A stretch of 10,128 bases of DNA, from NCBI GenBank assembly GCA_964580655.1, contig CAZOMR010000115.1, forward strand, positions 1 through 10,128. The letters run 5' to 3'. Source of the stretch: CAZOMR01 sp964580655 (lineage in GTDB: Bacteria > RBG-13-61-14 > CAZOMR01). The first letter of the stretch is position 1. Every line of letters starts with the position of its first letter. This document shows, piece after piece, positions 1 through 7,748 of the stretch. The position numbers and the translations under genes were made by a program. The notes beneath the pieces were generated by a model that had not been told where the DNA came from, did no database searches, and saw nothing but the letters and a program-made list of their open reading frames with translations.

Positions 1-1
1 G

Positions 2-2635
2 GGCCGCGGCGTCCATGTCATCACCGTCAATGATTACCTTGCCCGGCGTGATGCTGAGTGGATGGGAGGCATCTATACGAGGCTCGGACTGACTGTGGGA
101 GCGCTCCAGCATGATATGGACGACGAGAAGAGAAAGGAAGTCTACGGCCTTGACATTGTCTACGGCACCAATTCCGAATTCGGATTCGATTACCTCCGTG
201 ACAACCTCAAGCACCGCCATGAAGATATGGTTCAGCCTCGAAATCTCTATTACGCGATCGTGGACGAGGTGGACTCAATCCTCATTGATGAAGCCCGCAC
301 ACCGCTGATCATCTCCGGAGAGGTTGACCGCGACAGCCATTCATATGGTGAATTAAAGCCAGCCGTGGAACGGCTTGTGCGAAAGCAAAAGCAGATCATA
401 CGCAAGATATTTGTCGAGGCAAAACAGATAAAGCGGAACGAACCGGAAGACGAGGATCAATACTATTTCAAACTGCTCCAGGTAGAGCGGGGCGATCCCA
501 AGAACCCGGACTTGCTTAAGCTTATCTCGGATGACAAGGAAACCAAGAAAAAGATGGAGCGGCTTCATGCAAACCTGAGGCTCAACAAGCAGGCACATGA
601 TCTGACCAAGGGACTGCTCTTTGCCCTGAGTGAGCGGGAAAATTCGCTTGAACTCACCGATGAAGGCCAGAAAGAGTTGATCCAGATGATAGGCGATGTG
701 TTCGTTCTTCCGGAGCTCTCCACAAGCGAAGCTGAGATTGATTCCGATGAGAAGCTCTCTCCACAGGAGAAGGCCCAGGCCAAGGAAACCCTGTATCGGG
801 AGTATCAGGAGAAAGGGGAGAAACTGCATAATGTCAACCAGCTTCTCAAAGCCTACATCATGTTCGACAAGGATGACGAGTATGTGGTCGAAGACGGCAA
901 GGTGGTGATAGTGGATGAGTTCACAGGCCGCAAGATGGAAGGCCGGCGCTATTCCGATGGCCTGCATCAGGCGCTTGAGGCCAAGGAAGACCTGGCCATA
1001 GCCAAGGCTTCGCAGACCATTGCAACCATCACTTTGCAGAATTATTTTCGCATGTATCAGAAGCTGGCGGGCATGACCGGGACTGCGGATACAGAGGCCG
1101 TGGAGTTCCATAACATCTACAATCTCGATGTAGTGGTCATCCCCACCAACCTGCCCATGATTCGGCATGATTACCCGGATGTCATCTACAAGACCGAGAA
1201 GCAGAAGTTCAGCGCAGTGGTTAACGAGATTGAAGAGTGCCACAAGCGAGGTCAGCCAGTGCTCGTGGGCACAACCTCTGTGGAAAAATCTGAGCGGCTA
1301 CATCGAATGCTCCGGAATCGGGGCATCCGACATCAGATACTTAATGCCAAGCACCATGAACGCGAGGCCGAGATAATCGCCCAGGCCGGGCGCAAGGGAG
1401 CGGTCACCATATCCACCAATATGGCTGGTCGAGGAACGGACATCATCCTCGGGGGAAACCCGGAGATGATCGCCAAGACCATGTCCCGCGGAGACGAGGA
1501 AAAATACCATCAACTTCTCGAGCATCACAAGGCCATCTGGCAGGAGGAGCACGAGGAGGTGGTGAATCTCGGAGGCCTCCATATCCTTGGCACGGAGCGG
1601 CACGAGTCCCGGCGCATAGACAACCAGTTGAGAGGCCGGTCCGGGAGGCAGGGCGACTTGGGGACATCCCGCTTCTACCTGTCCCTTGAAGATGACCTGA
1701 TGCGCATTTTCGGCTCTGACTCTTTGGCCAGGATCATGGACCGGATAGGCATTGAGGATAACGAACCGATTGAACATCGCATGGTCACAAGGGCGATCCA
1801 GAGGGCGCAGAGCAAGGTGGAGTCGCACAACTTTGACATCCGGAAGCACCTGCTTGACTACGATGATGTCATGAACAAACAGCGCGAGATAGTGTATGGC
1901 CTGCGCTACGAGGCCCTCTTGAATCCGAGCATCCGCGAGCGCATCCTGAGCGTCATTGATAATCTTGCCGAGGATATTGTTTACGAGTTCGGTGATGAGA
2001 AGACCCAGGAAGCTGAATGGGACTGGCAGGGAATGTCGGCCCGCGTTTTCCAGCAGTTCGGTCTGCCGCTTGAGTTCAAGATCGAGGAGCTTACATCCAC
2101 TCATCCCCAGGACATTTCAGAGATGATCAAGCAGGCGGCAAGGGCCGCTTACGACAGGCGTGTGGAGAGTATAGGGGATGAGGTGTTCGCGCAGATTGAA
2201 AAGGATGTGTTCCTTTTTACCATTGATACCCTCTGGCAGGACCACCTTCTCGACATGGATCACCTCCGGGAAGGTATAGGACTCCGGGGATACGGCCAGC
2301 GCGATCCTCTCATCGAATACAAACGCGAGGCTTATTCGCTCTTCGAGGACCTGGAATACAAGATCAATTCAGAGACCGTCTCAAGGCTGTTCAAGATTCA
2401 ACCGGCGTCCCCCCGCGAAGCCGCGGCAAGAGGACGCCGTCCGGTTGCCCGGCCTCTCAGTCTGGGTCGCGGGGCCGTGCCCTTCCAGGAACCAGGCTCC
2501 GAAGATCAAAAAACAGCGCTGAAGCCTGCCCAGGATAAGCCAAAGACATATCGAAGAAAAACCCCCAAGGTCGGAAGGAACGATCCCTGTCCGTGCGGAT
2601 CAGGCAAGAAATATAAGAAATGTTGCGGGGCTTGA
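2..2635 (+). CDS. secA: Preprotein translocase ATPase SecA, 5'-truncated by the window edge
   Basis: SecA is the cytosolic and membrane-associated ATPase that pushes unfolded preproteins through SecYEG. The frame is open to the left edge: in-frame codons from base 2 encode a typical SecA stretch (GRGVHVITVNDYLARRDAEW) before the first Met at 62, so that Met is not the start. About 120 N-terminal residues, including Walker A, lie outside. Counting from base 2, I see DEVD at 88-91 followed by IDEART, DEFTGR at 305-310, AGMTGT at 356-361, NMAGRGTD at 473-480 and GTERHESRR at 530-538, followed by the LRGRSGRQGD motor motif. The C-terminus is a complete SEC-C zinc motif (C863-x-C865-x8-C874-C875) that in relatives binds SecB and ribosomes. 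Compared with E. coli SecA there are roughly 60 extra residues after LIISG (about 107-213) and a smaller expansion near 230-280. The gene is convergent with alaS. Identity is certain; only the 5' end is missing. Confidence 0.98.
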   Translation, partial: GRGVHVITVNDYLARRDAEWMGGIYTRLGLTVGALQHDMDDEKRKEVYGLDIVYGTNSEFGFDYLRDNLKHRHEDMVQPRNLYYAIVDEVDSILIDEARTPLIISGEVDRDSHSYGELKPAVERLVRKQKQIIRKIFVEAKQIKRNEPEDEDQYYFKLLQVERGDPKNPDLLKLISDDKETKKKMERLHANLRLNKQAHDLTKGLLFALSERENSLELTDEGQKELIQMIGDVFVLPELSTSEAEIDSDEKLSPQEKAQAKETLYREYQEKGEKLHNVNQLLKAYIMFDKDDEYVVEDGKVVIVDEFTGRKMEGRRYSDGLHQALEAKEDLAIAKASQTIATITLQNYFRMYQKLAGMTGTADTEAVEFHNIYNLDVVVIPTNLPMIRHDYPDVIYKTEKQKFSAVVNEIEECHKRGQPVLVGTTSVEKSERLHRMLRNRGIRHQILNAKHHEREAEIIAQAGRKGAVTISTNMAGRGTDIILGGNPEMIAKTMSRGDEEKYHQLLEHHKAIWQEEHEEVVNLGGLHILGTERHESRRIDNQLRGRSGRQGDLGTSRFYLSLEDDLMRIFGSDSLARIMDRIGIEDNEPIEHRMVTRAIQRAQSKVESHNFDIRKHLLDYDDVMNKQREIVYGLRYEALLNPSIRERILSVIDNLAEDIVYEFGDEKTQEAEWDWQGMSARVFQQFGLPLEFKIEELTSTHPQDISEMIKQAARAAYDRRVESIGDEVFAQIEKDVFLFTIDTLWQDHLLDMDHLREGIGLRGYGQRDPLIEYKREAYSLFEDLEYKINSETVSRLFKIQPASPREAAARGRRPVARPLSLGRGAVPFQEPGSEDQKTALKPAQDKPKTYRRKTPKVGRNDPCPCGSGKKYKKCCGA

Positions 2636-2648
2636 TCAATCGACTAGA

Positions 2649-5297
2649 TCATTCTTTAGTACGATCTAAAATCTCAAAAGCCTTTTTCAGGGCATGTTTG
2701 ACTTTTTCGGGATAAGGGCCTCCGGCCTGGGCCATGTCTGGCCTTCCGCCGCCCTTTCCGCCGACTACCTTTGCGAGTTCGGAGATTATCTCGCCGGCAT
2801 GATACCTCTCTTTCAGATCTTTGGTGACCGCAACAAGCAGGAGCGCCTTATTATCCGCTTTGCTTCCGAGCACAATAATGCCGGACTTTATTTTATCCCG
2901 GAGCCTGTCCGATAATTCCCGCAGAGCCCTGGGGTCGGGAAGGTCAACCTCCGTAGCCAGCACCTTGACGCCTGTTACCTCTTTGACCCCATTCATTAAT
3001 TTCCCTATATCAACTCCGGCTCTTCGCTCTTTTTGATCCTTGAGTTCACGGCGAAGCTTCTTGCCTTCCTCCTGGAGACTGTGAATCCTCTGGATCAGGT
3101 CCGCGGGCGAGGTTTTCAGTATGCGCGAGGCCTCTTCCAATGTCTCCTCATGGCCCTGGATGTGCTCTATGGCACTCCTGCCTGTAAGGGCCTCAATCCG
3201 GCGGACACCTGCCGCAACACTTGACTCCCCGATAATCTTGAAAAAGCCGATGTCCCCTGTGCGATTCACATGAGTTCCCCCGCAGAGTTCGCGGGAGACA
3301 TCCCCCATCTTGACCATGCGCACCTCGCTCCCGTATTTCTCGCCGAAAAGCGCCATTGCGCCCTGATTGATCGCCTCCTGATACGGGACTATATCAGCCG
3401 AGACCCGCGCATTCTCGCGTATCAGCTCGTTGACACGACGCTCTATTCGAGCCAGCTCCTCCGGGCTTGCAGGAGAGAAATGCGTGAAGTCGAAGCGCAA
3501 CCTGTCTGGCGTGACAAGAGAACCCTTCTGCTGGACATGCTTGCCCAGTGTCTCCTGAAGAGCGGCCTGGAGCAGGTGAGTGGCTGAATGATTTCGCATG
3601 GTGTCCAGCCTGCGATCCTTGTTCACCTCAAGCCTGACCTTGTTCCCGATCTTGACCCCCCCGAAGGATAGCCTGCAAAGATGAACGATCAGATCCTGGA
3701 CAGGCCTTCTGGTATCCAGCACCTCGGCTTCCATGCCCTTGCCCTTGACACATCCGGTATCACCTGCCTGCCCGCCGGACTCTCCGTAAAACGGTGTCCG
3801 ATCAGTAACAAGCTGGAACTCGGCGCCCTGATCGGTCACAATGTCCACGGACTGGCCTTCAAGCACGAGTGCCTTGACCTGGGCAGTTCCGGCGAGTCTC
3901 TTGTATCCTGTGAATTCACTTGATATATTTTTCGATCGGAGATGCTTGTAGACCTCTTCCACCTCTGCGTCTCCGGAGCCCTTCCAGTGCTCGCGGGCCC
4001 TCTTTTGCTGTTTCTTCATTTCACGATCAAAGCTTTCCGTGTCCACTTCAAAGCCTTCATCCCTGCCGATTGTCTCAGTGAGGTCAAGCGGGAAGCCGTA
4101 GGTATCGTAAAGTCGGAATGCAACTGATCCGGGTAGAATCCATGGTTTCTTATCGGAGCGATGTTTTTCGGTCTCTTCATTGAGCAGGCGCAGACCGGTA
4201 TCAAGGGCAAGGAGGAACCTCTCTTCCTCGTTCTTTATCACCTCTTCCAGATAGGCCTTGCGATCCTTTAGTTCCTGGAATGCATTGCCCATCAATTCAA
4301 CGACCTTGTTCGCGATTTTATATAGCACCGGTTCCTGTATCCCGATCATTTTTGCATGTCTTCCTGCACGACGCATGATTCTACGGAGCACGTATCCTCG
4401 GCCTTCATTCGCAGGGATGATTCCATCTGTGATAAGAAAGGCCATTGCGCGAGCGTGGTCAGCGATGACTTGCATGGACACATCGCTCGCCCGGTTTTCA
4501 CCGTATTCGCGGCCTGCGCAATTCTCTATTTCCGCTATGATGTCCCGGAAAAGGTCGGTCTCGTAGTTGGAGTGAACCCCCTGCATGACCGCGGCGATCC
4601 GTTCGAGGCCTATGCCGGTATCAATGCTCGGTCTTGGAAGCGGCTCCATTCTGCCGGAGTTGTCCCTGCTATACTGCATGAAGACCAGGTTCCAGAGTTC
4701 GAGAAACCGGTCGCACTCGCACCCGATCTTGCAGTCCGGCCTGCCACAGCCTACGCCTTCGCCCTGGTCAATGATGATCTCCGAGCATGGCCCGCACGGG
4801 CCTGTGTCTCCCATGGCCCAGAAGTTATCCTTCTCTCCCATTCGAACTATCCGCTCGGGCTTAAGGCCGGCAACCTCCTGCCAGAGCTCGTAAGACTCCT
4901 CGTCCTTTTCATAGACGGTAATCCAGAGTTTATCCTTTTCAATGCCCATCTCCACGGTGATCAGGTCCCAGGCAAAACCGATGGCCTCGCGTTTGAAGTA
5001 GTCTCCGAAGCTGAAGTTGCCGAGCATCTCGAAGAAGGTGTGATGTCGCGCGGTGACGCCGACATTCTCCAGATCATTGTGTTTGCCGGATACCCGGAAG
5101 CATTTCTGCGAGGATGTAGCCCGGGCATAGTCGCGTTTTTCAAGACCCAGGAAAACATCCTTGAATTGGTTCATGCCCGCGTTGGTAAAGAGCAGGGTAG
5201 GATCGTTGCCCGGAACGAGGGATGAACTCGGCACGATGCGGTGACCTTGCTTTTCAAAATATTCCAGGAACTGCTTCCTTATTTCATCCATCTTCAT
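2649..5297 (-). CDS. alaS: Alanyl-tRNA synthetase (AlaRS)
   Basis: AlaRS attaches alanine to tRNA-Ala in the cytosol and edits mischarged Ser/Gly. The 882-residue protein is full length (E. coli 876). Class II catalytic core: motif 2 region RHHTFFEMLGNFSFGDYFK at 84-102 and motif 3 GIGLERIAAV at 228-237. A Cys cluster (C184, C189, C193, C195) sits before the RFLELWNLVFMQ segment, as in many bacterial AlaRS. The editing domain has its zinc ligands H570-x3-H574 and C672-x3-H676. A charged coiled-coil-like stretch (about 730-760) leads to the C-Ala/DHHA1 domain with GGKGGGRPDMAQAGG at 846-860. Two ATGs are possible, at 5297 and 5291; both fit the usual N-terminus (EIRKQFLEYF). Neither has a good Shine-Dalgarno: the nearest AGGG (5320-5323) is 22 nt from the first. 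A hairpin separates alaS from pilT upstream, so it may have its own weak promoter or depend on readthrough. Confidence 0.98.
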   Translation of the reverse strand: MKMDEIRKQFLEYFEKQGHRIVPSSSLVPGNDPTLLFTNAGMNQFKDVFLGLEKRDYARATSSQKCFRVSGKHNDLENVGVTARHHTFFEMLGNFSFGDYFKREAIGFAWDLITVEMGIEKDKLWITVYEKDEESYELWQEVAGLKPERIVRMGEKDNFWAMGDTGPCGPCSEIIIDQGEGVGCGRPDCKIGCECDRFLELWNLVFMQYSRDNSGRMEPLPRPSIDTGIGLERIAAVMQGVHSNYETDLFRDIIAEIENCAGREYGENRASDVSMQVIADHARAMAFLITDGIIPANEGRGYVLRRIMRRAGRHAKMIGIQEPVLYKIANKVVELMGNAFQELKDRKAYLEEVIKNEEERFLLALDTGLRLLNEETEKHRSDKKPWILPGSVAFRLYDTYGFPLDLTETIGRDEGFEVDTESFDREMKKQQKRAREHWKGSGDAEVEEVYKHLRSKNISSEFTGYKRLAGTAQVKALVLEGQSVDIVTDQGAEFQLVTDRTPFYGESGGQAGDTGCVKGKGMEAEVLDTRRPVQDLIVHLCRLSFGGVKIGNKVRLEVNKDRRLDTMRNHSATHLLQAALQETLGKHVQQKGSLVTPDRLRFDFTHFSPASPEELARIERRVNELIRENARVSADIVPYQEAINQGAMALFGEKYGSEVRMVKMGDVSRELCGGTHVNRTGDIGFFKIIGESSVAAGVRRIEALTGRSAIEHIQGHEETLEEASRILKTSPADLIQRIHSLQEEGKKLRRELKDQKERRAGVDIGKLMNGVKEVTGVKVLATEVDLPDPRALRELSDRLRDKIKSGIIVLGSKADNKALLLVAVTKDLKERYHAGEIISELAKVVGGKGGGRPDMAQAGGPYPEKVKHALKKAFEILDRTKE

Positions 5298-5321
5298 GGG
5301 CGCGCACCATTTTCCGTTTCC

Positions 5322-5356
5322 CTGAATAAATTCAAAGGGGCCTTGAGATGGCCCCT
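5322..5356 (-). terminator. Putative intrinsic terminator or attenuator between pilT and alaS
   Basis: A perfect 7-bp stem (AGGGGCC / GGCCCCT, arms 5350-5356 and 5336-5342) closes a 7-nt loop (5343-5349). Read on the minus strand it is followed by TTTGAATTTATTC, a T-rich but interrupted tail. It begins 22 nt after the pilT stop and ends 38 nt before the alaS ATG. This fits the end of the pgpA-to-pilT operon. Because alaS lies immediately downstream in the same direction, partial readthrough or attenuation is also possible. The stem is strong; the T tract is mediocre. Confidence 0.6.
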
Positions 5357-5378
5357 CTGGGTTTTACAGGTCTGGGCA

Positions 5379-6623
5379 TTAAAATTTTTCGATCTGGAAA
5401 TCATCGTCAGCAGGCGGTGGTTCTCCTCCTTCCAGGCCGCCTTCACCGCCTTCATCCGGGCCGCCTGTCTCGTCAAAGTGATCCCACTGCTGGGCATCGC
5501 GTGTGGATGAGATGCCGGATATCTTCAGCTTGAAGTCATCCGGGTTGGAGCATTGCCGGAGGGCCTCTTCCAGTGTAATCAGTCTTTTCCGGTAAAGTTG
5601 TAGCAGAGACTGGTCAAAGGTTTGCATGCCGTAGCTTGTATATCCTACGGATATGGCATCATGGATTTCTTTTGTCCGATCCTTGTCCTCCACACACTCG
5701 CGGATGCGCGCTGTTGAGACCATCACCTCCACTGCAGGGACCCGGCCCTTGTTATCCGCACGCGGCACCAGCCTCTGGGACATCACGCCCTTGAGAACAG
5801 CGGCCAGTTGCAGGCGCACCTGCTTCTGCTGATAAGGCGGAAACACGGTGATGATGCGGTTGATGGTCTCGGTGGCATCAAGTGTGTGGAGTGTAGAGAG
5901 CACGAGATGTCCGGTTTCTGCCGCGAGGAGTGCTGTTTCAATGGTTTCAAAGTCGCGCATCTCTCCTACCAGGATGACATCCGGGTCCTGACGCAGTGCG
6001 CTTCGGAGTGCTCCGGAAAATGCGTGCGTATCAAACCCGACCTCGCGCTGGTTGACTATGCTTTTTTTATCACGATGGAGAAACTCAATGGGGTCCTCGA
6101 TAGTAACGATGTGGCAGGTGCGGTTGGAGTTGATCAGGTCAATCATTGCCGCGAGTGTGGTTGACTTTCCCGATCCGGTGGTGCCGGTAACGAGAACTAG
6201 GCCGCGGTTTTCCAGGGCGATCTTTGCGATTATCGGAGGCAGGTTGAGTTGTTCAACGCTCATGATTCCGAAAGGGATGACTCGGAGGACAACCCCGATA
6301 GTTCCTCGCTGTTGAAAGATGTTGACGCGGAACCGACCAAGCCCTGGAACCCCGTAAGCCAGGTCAATCTCCATGTTTTCCTTGAACTTTTCCTGCTGAC
6401 TCCTGTTCATGATACCGAAGGCCATTTTGTTGACTATATCCGGGGATAAGCGGGATGCGTCCTTGTATGGGTAAAGTGTGCCGTCAATCCTGAAGATGGG
6501 TGGCAGGCCGGCCTTGATGTGAATATCGGATGAGCCTGCCTTGACTGCGACCTTCAGGATATCGTTCAATTCCAGGGATACCCCGGATCGGGGGGCACCG
6601 GGCGCGGCTGGAGGAGTAGTCAT
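5379..6623 (-). CDS. pilT: Type IV pilus retraction ATPase, PilT family
   Basis: PilT-family ATPases are cytoplasmic hexamers at the base of type IV pili that power pilus retraction, twitching and DNA uptake. The 414-residue protein shows the N-terminal SSDIHIKAG...FRIDG domain (31-48), Walker A GTTGSGKST (147-155), Asp box HIVTIEDPIEFLH (171-183), Walker B ILVGEMRD (217-224) and a His box with H239 and H246. The PilT-type AIRNLIRE motif is present only in altered form (ARIRECVE, 305-312), followed by GMQTFDQSL (332-340). It is longer than usual PilT (about 345-370) because of an acidic, Gly/Pro-rich tail from about 380 to 414. A strong Shine-Dalgarno GGAAGGGA (6631-6638) lies 7 nt before the ATG and 21 bp separate it from recA, so it is likely the last gene of the operon. 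It could be a paralogue rather than the main PilT; deltaproteobacteria such as Geobacter carry several, and from memory one of them lies next to recA. Confidence 0.94.
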   Translation of the reverse strand: MTTPPAAPGAPRSGVSLELNDILKVAVKAGSSDIHIKAGLPPIFRIDGTLYPYKDASRLSPDIVNKMAFGIMNRSQQEKFKENMEIDLAYGVPGLGRFRVNIFQQRGTIGVVLRVIPFGIMSVEQLNLPPIIAKIALENRGLVLVTGTTGSGKSTTLAAMIDLINSNRTCHIVTIEDPIEFLHRDKKSIVNQREVGFDTHAFSGALRSALRQDPDVILVGEMRDFETIETALLAAETGHLVLSTLHTLDATETINRIITVFPPYQQKQVRLQLAAVLKGVMSQRLVPRADNKGRVPAVEVMVSTARIRECVEDKDRTKEIHDAISVGYTSYGMQTFDQSLLQLYRKRLITLEEALRQCSNPDDFKLKISGISSTRDAQQWDHFDETGGPDEGGEGGLEGGEPPPADDDFQIEKF

Positions 6624-6644
6624 GATTGAGTCCCTTCCTTTCTT

Positions 6645-7700
6645 TTACTCTTTGTCTTTTTCTTTGTCTTTGGCCGTTATAGACTGATAATAGCGCGCCA
6701 TGATTTCTTTTTCAATATCATTTCGTATGTCAGGGTGGTCTTTCAGGAATTCCTTGGAGTTTTCCCGTCCCTGTCCGATCCTCTCGCCCTGGTAGGAGAA
6801 CCATGCGCCGGTTTTTTCCACTATCCCGAGGTCGTGGCCGAGATCAAGGATGTCCCCTTCGCGGGAGATGCCTTTCCCGTACATGATGTCAAACTCTGCC
6901 TGGCGGAATGGCGGGGCGAGTTTGTTCTTCACCACCTTGATCCGTGTGCGGTTTCCCACTATATTGGTGCCTGCCTTGATTGCGCCGACTCTGCGGATGT
7001 CAAGGCGCATGGTGGCGTAGTATTTGAGCGCTGTGCCTCCTGTGGTGGTTTCAGGGTTTCCGAACATGACCCCGATCCTCTGTCGTATCTGGTTGATGAA
7101 CACCACGATGGTTCTGGAAGGGCTGATGCTTGATGTGAGCTTGCGCATGGCCTGGCTCATCAGCCGTGCCTGGAGCGCCATGTGGGAATCACCCATTTCG
7201 CCTTCGAGTTCTGCCTTTGGAACCAGTGCCGCGACTGAATCCACCACTGCCACATCCACTGCCCCGCTTTTGACGAGCACATCCGTGATCTCAAGCGCCT
7301 GCTCGCCGGTGTCTGGCTGGGAAATAAGCAGGTCATTCACCTTGACCCCGATGCTACGCGCGTAGTTTACATCCAGGGCGTGCTCCGCGTCCACAAATGC
7401 TGAGACCCCCCCGAGCTTCTGGGCCTCGCTGATCAGGTGCAGCGCCAGAGTGGTTTTGCCAGAGGCTTCCGGGCCGAAGATCTCTACTACTCTTCCACGG
7501 GGGATTCCGCCCACCCCGAGTGCGAGGTCCAGGCTGAGCGAGCCAGTAGGGATGACTTCCATCTGGGGAATGGCCATATCGGATTCAAGGCGCATGATCG
7601 AGCCTTTCCCGAATTGCTTCTCAATGGTGCTTATGGCCTGATGTATAGCTTTTTCCTTGGCACCCTCTTTAGCGGTTTCTTTGTTTTTTTCTTCTGCCAT
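6645..7700 (-). CDS. recA: Recombinase RecA
   Basis: RecA forms filaments on single-stranded DNA, carries out homologous pairing and strand exchange, and stimulates LexA self-cleavage. The 351-residue protein has GKGSIMRL (31-38), Walker A GPEASGKT (76-83), Walker B region VAVVDSVAAL (150-159), the L1 region EGEMGDSHMALQAR (166-179), FINQIRQRIGVMFGNPETTTGG (L2 segment, 201-222) and KNKLAPPFRQAEFDI (258-272). The core is intact. Compared with E. coli, the N-terminus is about 8 residues longer and Lys/Glu-rich, and the C-terminus is about 11 shorter and ends in a mixed-charge KDKEKDKE instead of the acidic tail. The ATG is supported by AAGGGG (7707-7712) 6 nt upstream. The gap to thpR is 21 bp, suggesting co-transcription. 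No recX follows; pilT occupies that place. No E. coli-type LexA box (CTG-N10-CAG) is visible in the spacer. Confidence 0.98.
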   Translation of the reverse strand: MAEEKNKETAKEGAKEKAIHQAISTIEKQFGKGSIMRLESDMAIPQMEVIPTGSLSLDLALGVGGIPRGRVVEIFGPEASGKTTLALHLISEAQKLGGVSAFVDAEHALDVNYARSIGVKVNDLLISQPDTGEQALEITDVLVKSGAVDVAVVDSVAALVPKAELEGEMGDSHMALQARLMSQAMRKLTSSISPSRTIVVFINQIRQRIGVMFGNPETTTGGTALKYYATMRLDIRRVGAIKAGTNIVGNRTRIKVVKNKLAPPFRQAEFDIMYGKGISREGDILDLGHDLGIVEKTGAWFSYQGERIGQGRENSKEFLKDHPDIRNDIEKEIMARYYQSITAKDKEKDKE

Positions 7701-7718
7701 GGTAAACCCCTTATTCTT

Positions 7719-7748
7719 ATTCTACCTTAAAAAGGGCGCTTCTTGCAA
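7719..7748 (-). promoter_or_regulatory. Candidate weak internal promoter for recA
   Basis: On the minus strand, TTGCAA (7743-7748, 4 of 6 matches to TTGACA) is followed after 18 bp by TAGAAT (7719-7724, 5 of 6 to TATAAT). The -10 overlaps the thpR stop codon, and transcription would start roughly a dozen bases before the recA ATG, leaving just room for the AAGGGG ribosome binding site. The -35 lies inside a perfect 10-bp palindrome TCTTGCAAGA (7741-7750). Such matches arise by chance, so this is tentative. Confidence 0.3.

Noticed and set aside
353..2104. Two long minus-strand ORFs (353-1243, 296 aa; 1298-2104, 268 aa) opposite secA
   Set aside because: They lie wholly inside the strongly conserved secA frame, have no recognisable domains, and are explained by codon bias on the opposite strand.
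2456..2640. Possible minus-strand alaS terminator inside the 3' end of secA (a GGGGGTTTTTCTT stretch and a GATCC/GGATC pair)
   Set aside because: The stems are only 3-5 bp and the T run is not directly preceded by a stable hairpin, so it is not supportable as a terminator.
4356..5225. 289-aa plus-strand ORF opposite alaS
   Set aside because: It is fully antisense to the conserved AlaRS catalytic domain, shows no family resemblance or ribosome binding site, and is a shadow of alaS.
6641..6680. Short tandem repeat at the 3' end of recA (CTTTGTC units)
   Set aside because: It is simply the coding sequence for the repeated KDKE residues at the C-terminus; only about two copies exist.
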